NCBI GenBank assembly: GCA_002049455.2
Contig: KV918793.1
Location: 342,128 to 406,127 of the forward strand
Reading direction: 5' to 3'
Source of the DNA: Porphyra umbilicalis
Taxonomy: Eukaryota > Rhodophyta > Bangiophyceae > Bangiales > Bangiaceae
Length of the DNA stretch: 64,000 bases
Part shown: positions 1 to 10,472 of the stretch, in pieces
Position numbering within the stretch: the stretch's first letter is position 1
How the letters are laid out: each line of letters starts with the position of its first letter
The notes under the pieces: generated by a model
The model's input: only the letters and a program-made list of their open reading frames with translations
Told to the model about the DNA's origin: nothing
Database searches by the model: none
Translations under genes and position numbers: made by a program

Positions 1-1416
1 GAAGCGCAACCAAGCGAGTTTGTAGGCACCAGATCAACTATTCTCATATGAAGGAACGCTGGAATCGACGACTTCCTGAAAGGATCAAATGATCCTTTTT
101 GCTGGATCAATTGATCCTCGCTCATGGTAAAATAGACACTAGTACATGCCATATCACTCAGGCCCACTCTATACGGCGGGAGCACGTGCACGTGTTTGTG
201 CCCGAATCACATCGTAAGTCCTGCGCACACACGTGATTTGACATCGGCTGTTTTGACGGCACACGAGAAATATTGAATGCAAGAGGCTGAATACTTGGAT
301 CCTGGAACTGGCAGATCAGATCACACAGCTACCGCACAGCCCCATTCATCCCCCCTGCGCGGTGTCGTGAATCAATACTAATTGCATCCCTTGATCCGCT
401 TGATGCAATCCCAAGAGGCACACGCTTGTCCAATCATTCGTGCGGAGTCGTCGGCGGCCCAAACGGAAGTGTCCCCCCCCCTCCCCCTCTACCGCCGCTA
501 CCGCAATCTGTGCCCTCCTTTCCCGCCACCGCTCGCCTCCCCCCCCACCACGGCCACAGCGATCCGCACCTTCCCCCCCCATCGCGACCGTCGAGGCCGG
601 CGCCGGCGCCGCGCCTCCTCAAATCTTCATGCGCTCGTCACCGCTGCTGTTGCTCTCGTCAGGCGTCCTCGCCCTCTTGCACGTTTCTTTTTGTCCTCTG
701 GCTCGTCAACGTGGCTGTCTCCTGGAGACGTCAAGTACTCAAGCTGTTGTTTCTTCCTTTGCCAACTGGTCTTGGAGCTTTTGGTACGGGACTCAAAGCG
801 GAGTCGTCGCAATTAAGTGCACCGCATCTCTGTTGGCATCGTTCCTCAGGGCCTGTTCAACAATGCACAGAACATACTCGCTGAGAGCGAGAGGGAGATG
901 CGCTCTCGGACCAGTACGAACAGGCCTCAAACAAAAACGCGAGCCCATTTTTTCCCTAGACAAGAGCACAGCAAACAAACGGCAAAAGGGAGCACCAACA
1001 AGACAGCCACAGTGGTAATCGGCAGCAAAGGGCGAGGGCGGGGAAGCGATGCGGGCTGCTAACCGGTCGAATGCAGTGCGGGGGGAGGAAAGGGGGCAGG
1101 TGTGGCGGTCGGGGGTCTTACAGTTGGAAGGGGCGTGGCCCCTCAGCTGTGTACAGCACACCCCCGGGGGCCGTCCCAAAATATCCCGATCCCGGCCAGC
1201 AAGGGAATGATCTGTCCAGATCTCGGGGAGATCGGATTCGGTCGGGGGCGGGGCTTTTCCCCAGTGGTCTTCCCAACCCCCCTACTACTTGTTTGAACTC
1301 TTCGCTTTGGAGGGATTTATCTGTTTGGCGCATTTGGGGTGGCTACTTTGGCCACCGGCGTTCGGGTTGGGGAGTGGTTTATTGACAACGCGGACGCCGT
1401 CTCCGTCGCCGTTTGA
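1..1416. other. No supported gene; GC-skewed leader region
   Basis: I see no convincing coding region here. Positions 430-620 are C-rich and give overlapping Pro/Arg-rich open frames on both strands, as expected from composition alone. Two short palindromes built on GGATCA lie at 81-96 and 104-117. A C/G-rich stretch with several C runs lies around 1150-1260. The TIR of the next element begins at 1417. Confidence 0.5.
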
Positions 1417-1454
1417 TATTGCTGTTTGCCTAATTTTGGCCGATGCCAAGCGCT
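1417..1454 (+). repeat. Left TIR of element A
   Basis: This 38-bp arm starts TATTGCTG and contains the core GGCCGATGCCAAGCGCT. It is the reverse complement of 4104-4141 except at one base. Homology between the arms stops abruptly on both sides. A close relative with the same outer TATTGCT and the same core occurs at 20266-20303. Confidence 0.8.
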
Positions 1455-1649
1455 TCGTCGGCGTGTCCACCAATTGTACAGTTCAAAACTGCATGAGCGT
1501 TTCTGTTCAAGATGCTCGTGCAAGCCAGTATCAGGCTCGTCTGATTGGTTCAAAATCAGGATCGGCCGTAACTTTCAGAATATTTTCATGAGCACCAGCG
1601 GCCGCTGGCACGTCATTACCACAGCTGTCCTGCTTGACGCGCATTTGTC

Positions 1650-1784
1650 TGGGATGCATTCCTTGACGTGGTCAATGTCATTCCCAATGAGGGTGTCACA
1701 AACGGGCTCAGCGGTGAGATGCGCAAGCTTCTTGGACCTCGCACCCAAACGGAGCCAGCACTGGCCCAGGTTGCAACAAATTGA
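1650..1784 (+). pseudogene. Decayed reading-frame remnant of element A
   Basis: The frame read through 1656-1784 ends in TGA at 1782. It includes the peptide GLSGEMRKLLGP. The opposite strand of the second element copy (about 32628-32680) encodes a related SCEMRRLLGR, and the DNA of the two copies matches at about 32 of 34 bases there (1707-1740 against the complement of 32628-32661). Peptide-level similarity in corresponding frames suggests a former shared protein, perhaps a transposase, but the fragment is too short to assign. It carries no start codon of its own. Confidence 0.4.
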
Positions 1785-2159
1785 GTGACTGCGGCTTCGA
1801 AGCGACTCGGAGTGCAGAGAATCTGACGGCAGGCGCCTGAATGTGCGGGACAGCCTGAGCACAGCTCGGCGTCCTGCCAGTGATCGCTCTCGTCGACGGC
1901 TTGGCCGTTGCGTCTTTCCAACGCTGCCTTGCATGATGCACCACTTCTTGTCGACCCCGCAACCACCCCCTCAGTATCCGCTCCCAATCAACCCACCGCC
2001 ATCTTTTGAGCCCAACCCCTGCAGCGCCGTAGTTCCATAAGTCCCTGGAGACACGTCGGCGCCTCGTGGAGATGGTTGTGCGTTTTTACGACCTCTATAT
2101 TCCGTCACAACAAAGATGGTCCTCATTTGTAAGCTTCCGGACAAAGAGAACCATAACCC

Positions 2160-3950
2160 AGCATGCTTGACGAACCCTCGCGCCGCCGCGCCGCTGCGTC
2201 GCCAACCACCTCGGCGGCGGCACCGACGGCAGCGCCGCTACAGCCCGCGTGCAGCAACAGCCTCGCCCTGCCTACGACAGCACCATCAGCCGCCGATAAA
2301 AGACAGCCCCCCCGCGCGGCCGTGCCGCCACCTTGCCACCGCCGCTGCGCTGCCGCCGCTGCGCCACCGCACCGCCGCGGCGACGCCGACCTGGTGCGGG
2401 GCGGCGGCGGCGCGAAGACAATAGCAACGCCGCCGCAGCGGCGGCGGCCTCCGCATGCGGGTGCGGCGGCGGGGCAGGCTTTTTCAGCACCCGCTCCGCC
2501 GCCGCCGCCGCTCGGAAGCCCCCCCCCCCCCGCCGACGACCGCACCAACAGCCCACGCGCACAAACAGCCCCCCCGCGCCGCCGCGCCACCGGTTTGCCG
2601 CTTTCAACTTGCCGCCGCCGCCGCGCCGCCGAACCGCCGCCGCGCCGCCGACCTGATTTGCGGTGGCGATGGCGCGGCAACAATCGCGCCGCTGGCATCG
2701 CGGCGACGGCCGCTGCAAGTCGGGGGCAGCGGCGGGGCGGGCTTTTTCAACACCCGCGCCGCCGCCGCAGCAACCCGGAAGCCACCCCAGGCCACCGATG
2801 ACCGCACGAACAGCCCCCGCGCACCAGCAGCCCCCCCGCGCCGCCGCGCCACCGCCTTGCCGCCGCCGCCGCCGCCCCGCCGCCGCACCGCCGCCGCGCC
2901 GCCGACCTGGCGTGCGGCGGCAGCGGCGCGGCAACGATCGTGCCGCCGCCGCAGCGGGGGGGGCCGCCGCATGCGGGTGCGGCGGCGGGGCGGGCTTTCT
3001 CGGCACCCGCCCCACCGCCGCCGCCACCCGATGCCCCCCCCGCCTCGCAGACGACCGCTCCGACAGCATCCACGCATCAAATTCACCCCCGCGCCGCCGC
3101 GCCGCCGCCTTGCTGGCGCCGTCTTGCCGCCGCCGCCGCGCCGCCGCCTCGCCGCCGCGCCGCCGACCAGGCATGCAGCGACGACGGTGTGGCAACGATT
3201 GCGCCTCCGCAATTACGACGACAGCCGCCGCATCTTGGGGGCGGCGGCGGGGCGGGCTTCTTCAGCACCCAGCCCGCCGCCGACGCCGCCCGGAAACCCC
3301 CGCCCCCACGCCGACGACCGCACCGACAGCCTTTACGCTCCGAATTCACCCCCTCGCCGCCGCGCGGCCACCTTGCTGCCGCCGTCTTGCCGCCGCCGCC
3401 ACGCCGCCGCACCGCTGCCGCGCCGCCGACCTGGCGTGCGGCGGCAGCGGCGTTGCAGCGATCGTGCCGCCGCCGCGGCGGTGGGGGCCGCCGCATGTGG
3501 TTGCGGCGGCGGGGCGGGATTTTTCAGCACCCATCCCGCCGCCACCGCCGTCCGGAAACCACCGCCCCCACGCCGACAACCGCAACTAAAGGCCCCACGC
3601 ACCACATTCACCCCCTCGCCGCCGCGTTGCCGCCTTGCTGCCGCCGCCATGCCGCCGGCGCACCACCGGCGCACCGCCGCCGCGCCGCCGCCCTGATCTG
3701 CGGCGGCGGCGGCGATGGCGCCGCCGCCAACGCCGCAGCGGCCACCACACGTCCAGTGCGGCGGCGGGGTGGGCTTTTACAGCACCCACCCCGCCGCCGC
3801 CGCCGATCGCGCCGGCGCCACCGCCGTGGTGGCCGCCGCATGTCGGGTGCGGCGGCGGGGCGGGCTTTCATAGCACCTGCCCCGCCGCCGCCGCCGCCCG
3901 AACCCCCCCCCCCCCGCCGAGGACCGCATCAACAGCCTATCGATGGTGAC
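2160..3950. repeat. GC-rich ~260-bp tandem repeat array (element A)
   Basis: The landmark GGCTTTTTCAGCAC and its variants recur at about 2479, 2740, 2993, 3255, 3516, 3772 and 3863. The spacings are about 261, 253, 262, 261, 256 and 91 bp, so there are six nearly full units and a shortened last one. Each unit is mostly CCG/GGC trinucleotide sequence around this AT-containing core. Long Arg/Pro/Ala-rich open frames cross the array on both strands in several frames. I treat them as composition artefacts, because no frame is favoured and the proteins follow only the trinucleotide repeats. Confidence 0.85.
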
Positions 3951-4103
3951 GACGGCGACGACGCCGTCAGCCAGGGGCTTTCGACCTGTCTATCTCAATG
4001 TTGAGAGCAAATCGTCCACACTCAATATTTGACGCAGTCATGGGAGTTACACGAAAATCAGAAAAGTTATTTTTGAAATGTAAAGTCCCTCTGTTGCTTG
4101 TGT

Positions 4104-4141
4104 AGCGCTTGGCATCGGCCAAAATTGGGCAAACAGCAATA
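4104..4141 (-). repeat. Right TIR of element A
   Basis: This 38-bp arm ends CAGCAATA and matches the left arm at 37 of 38 bases. The adjoining internal sequence (about 3950-4103) is conserved, inverted, at 20304-20455. That includes the stretch reading AAAGTCCCTCT here and AGAGGGACTTT there. Confidence 0.8.
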
Positions 4142-5152
4142 AAACCAACTGTGCTTCGGACTACGATCCCCCCCTCGGCTTTGCCGTGATCCTCTCCTCC
4201 CGTTGGGGGAAGGCTGGGCTGTGGGTCGATTTCCGGGGCAGTTCCTTCGACAGACCGAGATCATCAAGAGGTCACTTCGGCAAGACGACGAACGAACGTG
4301 GTGATGCTTAGAACCGCTACAATTTCTGGTGGAGCAGCAAGGTATTCCGTCCGTTGTCACCAGGTGTTGGTGAGGATAAATCCTTGGAAGATATATCCGC
4401 ACAGGCTACTTGTATCCATCCGGGATATTTGCTGAGGCTGGAAGCTCGTAATGTACTCAACTCGGAGGGACAGGAGAACAGCCGTCCTTATCGGAGCCCT
4501 TGTGCCAGAATAGACAGTACTCAGATCGGACTTGGGACACTCCGCTTTATCTGGTAAGAATATCGGTGAAAACGATAGCGGCAGTGGCGCCTAGAGATTT
4601 ATATGCAGGCGTGCAATCTAATCGTCAAACAAGCCACCTATCCCATTCGTGCTAGCACAGTTAGTGCAGTCTCCTGAACTTTGGCCGGTCCCGACGAGAA
4701 GAACTGTGCTGAACAGATGTACGCATTCATACATTCGGCCGGATACGAGCTCTTGGCAAATCAGCAGTTGTGCGGACTGCAGGTTGCTCTTGCTCCCATG
4801 GTCCAGAATCGATAAGATTCCAATACGTATCTCGACTGCTGATGCGACGCTCTGAAATGGGGCCGGCGAGAACTGGTTCCAGCCTCCAGCACACGTGTTT
4901 CTGACAGTCCTGCCGACGTCACCAGATGGCGTCAGAACCATTGCAGTCGCCTCTCCGGCCGATCTTTTGTTGTTCCCCATCCCGCTCGCGATGCCAGGAG
5001 AGTTGCGATCTTATCGAATGTTGCAATCGGATTGTATGATAGATTGTTGCAAATGCTCAATCCGATATGACTTGTGATCTCCTCCAGCAATTCCCATCTA
5101 TTCCGTAACTGAGTTTTCGATATTGTCATGAGCCCGGTATGCAATCATAATG
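4142..5152. other. Intergenic, no gene recognised
   Basis: Base composition is balanced. All open frames are short (under about 120 codons) and have no family resemblance. I see no repeats, TIRs or RNA-gene signals. Confidence 0.5.
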
Positions 5153-5154
5153 TA

Positions 5155-5416
5155 CAGTCGTTCCACCAAAAACCTAGCACACCCGCGGGACCAATAGTTC
5201 CATCGGCATCTCACATGTGCCTCTTTTGCTCTCCAATGCTATCTTTTTTAGACATGCGCTGTTGAAATTCCCTCGAACATGACCAATCCACGATTACAGC
5301 GGAGGCCCGGCGGGCCTGAGGGACCTTCTCAAGAGGGACATGTGCTTTCTGAAACAATATTTCCGAGACAGCTGAAGCTGCACCGGATTTCGGAACTCGT
5401 GGTAGGTCCATTGCAC
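5155..5416 (+). repeat. Left foldback arm, outer block
   Basis: These 262 bp are inverted at 9873-10134. The block includes a GC-rich CCCGCCGGGCC-type stretch and ends at TTGCAC, where the 1.8-kb insertion interrupts it. Confidence 0.85.
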
Positions 5417-7235
5417 AGCGCGTTGATGAAATCTCGTGTCAGGTTCCAAGGTATCTGCAACAAGGCCGAACCGTATTGCTGCTCGACCCCTTTGCGTTCA
5501 GAGAGAGATCGAAAATGAGTACATAACTCCTCTTTGCCCAATCTTTAAGGAGAAGTTCACATCCTTCGAGACATATGTTGCGAGACTCGCCGCAATGATC
5601 CCTCGGAGGTCTCGGGGAAGAAGTGGAGCAAGACCCTGACGGAGGAAAGGATGTGACACCGGCCAGCATTGAGGATACATGCCAAAGATGCATTGAAAGA
5701 CACGGTCGCTTTATTGTTGCTCGGCGCGGGCACGGGTGGCAGAGCAGACACGAAATCGATAAGAAAGCCACGGTGTGCTACAGAGTCACGCAGACATGTA
5801 GCTAACTGCACACAGCCGCAAACTCTGACAGAGCTACAGGCCACCGGACAACAGCAAGCTCACCATGTCAGCGACTCGCGGACACCACGCATGCATGTGC
5901 GTATGACACAAGTTACTCGACTTCGATGTCAGCAACACCCATTGGTTTGCAAAGAAACAGAAGCCAAGAAAGAGGAAGCCATCGCACATATGCATGGTAA
6001 GGATACATGGGGGACGGGCGAGCGAACACGAAAAAGAAGTACGTGGTCAGTTCATCCAACCCATCCACCACCCACCCACCGCGCGCGTCACACTATCCAC
6101 ACTGCGCCAGTGTGGATCCCCACCCAATCGCCACCACCACTAGTCCAGCGACTGCAAACGTCGTCCGGCCCGTCGTAGAGTGACTCCCCCCCGCCCCCGT
6201 GCGAGCTGGAGAGAATGCGTGGGATGGAGGGGATGCAGATAAGAATACGACAGGAACGAGGGCGGTCGGCAGGAGGGTGGGCGGGGCGATCGAACAGAGG
6301 GTGGCCGGGGCTTCCGGCCAGGAGGGTGGGTGGGGCGGTCGACCAGAGGGTGGGCGGGGCGGTCCGCCAGGAGGGTGGGCCGAGCGGTCGGCCAGGAGAG
6401 CGAGCGGGGATGTTGGCAGCACTTGTGCACTTGGGCGGCAGCCAGGAGCGGGGCTAGGGGCAGCATGGCAGTCACCTGCACACATGCCGAGGGCGCGCAT
6501 TGGCGCCGCCCAGCACTTCGAATTATTATTAATCGCCCCGCTATCCCCAAGCACAAGGCTTGACGTTTTCCAGCCCGCTGGTTGGCTGCCCGGTTGACCG
6601 GGGGCGCATCCTGGGTCCCCATTGGTAGCAGACTATCATGCCAACAGGTACTGAACAAAGTCTGGCTGACACAAGCTACGACGGTGAGGCGTCCGAGCAG
6701 AGGTCTCCATGTGCCCGCAAGAATGCATACTGTGTACGCCAAGTCTGCCTTGAACTGGGTGTGAAGGGTGCCGTTTGATCGCGCAAGGAGGACCTGCCCC
6801 ATGACCCTGCCAGAGCTCTGCACGGCAATGCCAGCAGCCGTCCCACTCTAGCGACACCGTTTGCGCCCCCATCCTCCCCGACCCCCTCGGCATGTATGTG
6901 CAGCCCCCCTCGCCCCCCCCCCCCTGCCAGCAGGAGAAAGGAGTGGGAGAGGACAGGAAAGGAGGCAAGCACAAGTGTCCGTGGTTGGGCGGTGCCCGCA
7001 GCTATTGGGAGTAGACGAGTACGCACATGGGTAGGGGTGACCAGGTGGGTGGGGTAAGAAGGTCTCTGGGGGTGTCAGAAAGCCTTCTCAGACAGAGCCT
7101 TTTAGAGATCGACACAGCGACATTTGCGAGGATGGTGTCACGAGGTTTGCTGCATGGAAAAACATTGCTCTCACGACCTCTCACGGTTCGCATATATTTT
7201 AAGTTCTCCGTGACCCAATTTGACAACGTGCTGTG
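5417..7235. mobile_element. 1.8-kb insertion splitting the left foldback arm
   Basis: The intact right arm shows the pre-insertion sequence ...CCATTGCACGCGTGG.... In the left arm this is interrupted between two copies of TGCAC (5412-5416 and 7236-7240), which fits a 5-bp target duplication. The termini have weak inverted similarity: the left starts AGCGCGTTG, and the right reads CAGCACGTTG on the complement. A plus-strand open frame (5669-6178) and minus-strand frames (6093-6823) exist but resemble no family I know. Two homopolymer C runs near 6190 and 6910 and a GC minisatellite (6268-6406) lie inside. The element type is unknown. Confidence 0.6.
6268..6406 (+). repeat. 25-bp GC minisatellite, about 5-6 units
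   Basis: Units of 24-25 bp built on CAGGAGGGTGGGCGGGGCGG follow one another with small variations. The G-rich strand has four or more G runs per two units, so quadruplex formation is possible. It lies within the 1.8-kb insertion. Confidence 0.8.
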
Positions 7236-7240
7236 TGCAC

Positions 7241-7386
7241 GCGTGGCGCGAGAATGTCGCCCACGTTCACACGTGTTGGGCACTATCACGCATGGCAGCA
7301 AATTGTTCCCTCGATAGATCCTCCGGCCCTGCGCTCTCATTGGCGCGGGGATCCACAAGGCACTGCCCACATTCTCGCTGATGTGG
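7241..7386 (+). repeat. Left foldback arm, inner block
   Basis: These 146 bp are inverted at 9727-9872, with one difference seen near the inner edge (CATTCTCG here, CATTTTCG on the complement of the right arm). The block continues the outer block once the 1.8-kb insertion is removed. Confidence 0.85.
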
Positions 7387-7559
7387 TGGACCAATGAGAG
7401 AGCCCCAGAGTGCCTCTATTGAGAACAGGCCCTGCAATAGATGCCTCACTTGTTACCGGCTCACACGCAGCGGGAAGGCACATTACGACTCAATGGGATT
7501 GTTCCATTGGAAGCCGTCGCCTTTTTTCGAAATGGGCTCATCACACGCAAGCTGGGCTG

Positions 7560-9222
7560 ACACACGAGGCAGCAAAAAACAGCAAGGACTTCTCGAGGGC
7601 CTTCACTGGCCCCCCACGTCGGAGTGCCAGGCCCGTCGACCAAATTCGCTGTTCCGCCCGTGGCGCGCGTGCCAGGCGTCACACGTCCAGTGTCGATGAT
7701 CAGAGCGCGGCCCCGGGCGTGTCGCCCACTTCAGCTGACAGCCCAGTGCGAGCAGGACTGAGACCAGTAGATCTCGTCCTCCGCGCCATTTCGAACCGCT
7801 GGCAAGTCCATTGCGAAATCATAGGGAATCGCAGCATCTTTTGACCCTATCTTGATCCCTGAACGATGGCCCGACGGTCCAGATCACAGGCCCGTTCTGG
7901 GTCGGTCGAGGTCACGTGATCAAATTTGTGACGATCAGAACGCAAGTGTCGACCCGACGCCGGCGTCGTCGATTCGCACCACGTCGCCGCCGCGATCCGC
8001 AGCCCCCCCACCCCCCCCCCCACCGCCGACGTCGCCGTCGCCGCGGCTGCGGCCGAGGCGTCCCCCCGATCCCCCCCCCTGCCGCCCCACGCTACCCCCC
8101 CCCCCCCCCCCCCACTCCTGTTCCAATCACTTCTGTTTCTCGTCTCGTCTTGCATTCGTTTTTCTTGCTTTCTTTTTCGTGGGTCATCTGCCTTGTTCTT
8201 TGGGCTGTTTCTCTGTGTCGTAGATAAACACACACGCTGCTCCTTTTCTTTTTTGTCGTGGCCTTTCTTCTGCGCTGCGGGACTGAGCTTGCGTTCGCTG
8301 CAGTTTAATGCACTTCTTTACTGTCGGCATCAGTTCTTCTAGCCCGTCCACAGTGCGTCAAATGCTGTTCGAGTCGTGGAGGGAGAAGCCGCCTCGAACT
8401 CAGAGTGCACAAACCTACCGCCGAGACCTTCATTCCCCCTTCAAAAAAAAAAAACGCAAGAGTGCCACCGGCGGTGATCAGCACCAACAAAGGAGATCGC
8501 CGAGGGCGGCTGTGGTCAAAACGACAAGAAAAAAGAACAGCATGTGTTTATCTCAAAGACACGAAGGGACCGCCCACAGAACAAGGCAGATGACCCACGA
8601 AAAAGAAAGCAAGAAAAACGAATGCAAGACGAGACGAGAAACAGAAGTGATTGGAACAGGAGTGGGGGGGGGGGGGGGGGGGTAGCGTGGGGCGGCAGGG
8701 GGGGGGGATCGGGGGGACGCCTCGGCCGCAGCCGCGGCGACGGCGACGTCGGCGGTGGGGGGGGGGTGGGGGGGCTGCGGATCGCGGCGGCGACGTGGTG
8801 CGAATCGACGACGCCGGCGTCGGGTCGACACTTGCGTTCTGATCGTCACAAATTTGATCACGTGACCTCGACCGACCCAGAACGGGCCTGTGATCTGGAC
8901 CGTCGGGCCATCGTTCAGGGATCAAGATAGGGTCAAAAGATGCTGCGATTCCCTATGATTTCGCAATGGACTTGCCAGCGGTTCGAAATGGCGCGGAGGA
9001 CGAGATCTACTGGTCTCAGTCCTGCTCGCACTGGGCTGTCAGCTGAAGTGGGCGACACGCCCGGGGCCGCGCTCTGATCATCGACACTGGACGTGTGACG
9101 CCTGGCACGCACGCCACGGGCGGAACAGCGAATTTGGTCGACGGGCCTGGCATCCCGACGTGGGGGGCCAGTGACGGCCCTGGAGAGCTCTTCGATGTCA
9201 TGCGTTGCCGTGTGTGTCGGAG
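7560..9222. repeat. Large internal palindrome, ~0.7-kb arms
   Basis: Sequence from about 7560 to 8262 is repeated inverted at about 8518-9222, leaving a ~255-bp centre. Long stretches are identical, for example around 7800-7980 and 8815-9000. The differences concentrate in the poly-C/poly-G tracts at 8006-8112 and 8663-8770. The same ~125-codon Pro-rich open frame therefore appears as mirror images (7852-8223 plus, 8548-8925 minus); I do not regard it as a proven gene. The palindrome axis (about 8390) is offset from that of the outer arms, so it is a separate structure inside the foldback element. Confidence 0.85.
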
Positions 9223-9344
9223 CACCCAAAATCTATTGAGCACAGAAGTGGGTTTGAGACTTTTTCTGGGACACGTCACTTAATTTTAGCCGCGCTTGCA
9301 AGAAATCAGGAACATATGGGACGCACTTTTGATGTCGGCCGAAT

Positions 9345-9370
9345 GCTAGGTTTTTTGTGGAACGACTGTA
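9345..9370 (-). repeat. Isolated mariner-like TIR end
   Basis: This stretch reads as a near copy of the right end of the foldback element: GCTAGG, a T run, GTGGAACGACTG, then TA. I found no matching partner nearby, so it is a solo end left by another copy or by a rearrangement. Confidence 0.6.
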
Positions 9371-9726
9371 CTACCATTGATTGTATCGGAATACTGACGA
9401 AATCTCAGATTCCACCAATCCCTGGTCGTCACGCCCGTACCGGGTAGCCGGTTTCCCGATCGTCTGTTGGTTTGTGAGTTCAAGGCGACGTGGATCTCCG
9501 CGTCGGTCTGTCGTCGATTACCGCCCGGCCACTACGACGGCGTCACCGTCCGACATCCCCAAGTCGGTCGCGATCGCTAGCGGTATGCCGGCGGGTACAT
9601 CCGCGGTGACCCTAGCGGTCGCTGCAGCAGGAGGATCCGCGGCCGGATCAGGGATTCCCTTCACTCAGCCTCGGCCATTGCCGGACCTCGTGAGCGAAAC
9701 GGTACGGCGGGTCCCGCCGGGGGCCG

Positions 9727-10134
9727 CCACATCAGCGAAAATGTGGGCAGTGCCTTGTGGATCCCCGCGCCAATGAGAGCGCAGGGCCGGAGGATCTATC
9801 GAGGGAACAATTTGCTGCCATGCGTGATAGTGCCCAACACGTGTGAACGTGGGCGACATTCTCGCGCCACGCGTGCAATGGACCTACCACGAGTTCCGAA
9901 ATCCGGTGCAGCTTCAGCTGTCTCGGAAATATTGTTTCAGAAAGCACATGTCCCTCTTGAGAAGGTCCCTCAGGCCCGCCGGGCCTCCGCTGTAATCGTG
10001 GATTGGTCATGTTCGAGGGAATTTCAACAGCGCATGTCTAAAAAAGATAGCATTGGAGAGCAAAAGAGGCACATGTGAGATGCCGATGGAACTATTGGTC
10101 CCGCGGGTGTGCTAGGTTTTTGGTGGAACGACTG
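9727..10134 (-). repeat. Right foldback arm, uninterrupted
   Basis: This 408-bp arm pairs with 5155-5416 plus 7241-7386. It preserves the uninterrupted junction (around 9872) and so defines the insertion site of the 1.8-kb element in the other arm. Confidence 0.85.
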
Positions 10135-10296
10135 TACGGTGAACTTACCGTAGGACGCGCTCTTCCGCTGCGAAAATTGTTGCGGACCAGATCGATCTTT
10201 CTGGCGCCACCGAGGCGGGTGCGCCAAGTTTACATAGAGTATTACAAGAATTACGCGATTGCGCGTGAATACATCAGAAGTACATTATAAAACGAG

Positions 10297-10428
10297 TTCC
10301 GGTTCGACTCTGTTTCTGCCAATGAAACGCCGTTTGAGTTTCCGATCGAGGCGAGGCCTGACTTCCGGTTCGACTCTGTTTCTGCAAATGAAATGCCGTT
10401 CGAGTTTCCGAGCGAGGAGAGGCCTGCG
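10297..10428 (-). repeat. 66-bp tandem duplication encoding a 22-residue repeat
   Basis: The segment starting TTCCGGTTCGACTCTG at 10297 is repeated at 10363, a 66-bp period, with about eight differences. On the minus strand it lies within a 73-codon open frame (10251-10472), where each copy encodes 22 residues with the core GNSNG-S-AETESNR. The duplication keeps the frame, and the core is conserved while other positions vary. This hints at coding use, but no complete gene is evident. Confidence 0.55.
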
Positions 10429-10472
10429 TCCGCGAAATCGGCGTTTTCTGTGTCTGTTCCAATCCGTTTCAA

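Larger units (their letters stand above)
1417..4141. mobile_element. TIR element A carrying a ~260-bp GC-rich tandem repeat
   Basis: The ends are 38-bp inverted repeats (1417-1454 and 4104-4141) that match at 37 of 38 positions. Both outermost dinucleotides are TA, so the target duplication may be TA, as in Tc1/mariner-like elements. No longer duplication is visible. Inside, left to right, are a short decayed reading frame (about 1650-1784), a transition region and a GC-rich repeat block (about 2160-3950). A unique AT-richer 190-bp right end follows (about 3950-4141). A second copy of the right end, repeat block and frame remnant lies inverted at 20266-32787, which shows that these parts travel together. 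I recognise no transposase, so this is probably a non-autonomous DNA transposon; its superfamily is uncertain. Confidence 0.7.
5155..10134. mobile_element. Foldback element with 408-bp arms and mariner-like ends
   Basis: The outer ends read TA-CAGTCGTTCCACCAAAAA at 5153 and its inverted complement ending CGACTG-TA at 10136. CAGT-type ends on a TA dinucleotide are typical of Tc1/mariner and Stowaway-like elements. The right arm (9727-10134) matches the left arm in two blocks, 5155-5416 and 7241-7386, totalling 408 bp with at least one mismatch. The left blocks are separated by a 1.8-kb insertion. The interior (7387-9726) holds a second large palindrome. No transposase is recognisable, so the element is presumably mobilised in trans. 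Confidence 0.75.

Noticed and set aside
2163-3949. Several Arg/Ala/Pro-rich open frames of 200-410 codons on both strands
   Set aside because: They are produced by the CCG/GGC trinucleotide composition of the 260-bp repeats, and no frame is favoured across units.
7852-8925. Mirror-image ~125-codon proteins that look like a duplicated gene pair
   Set aside because: They are the two arms of one palindrome. The frames contain long Pro runs from C homopolymers and no conserved motif.
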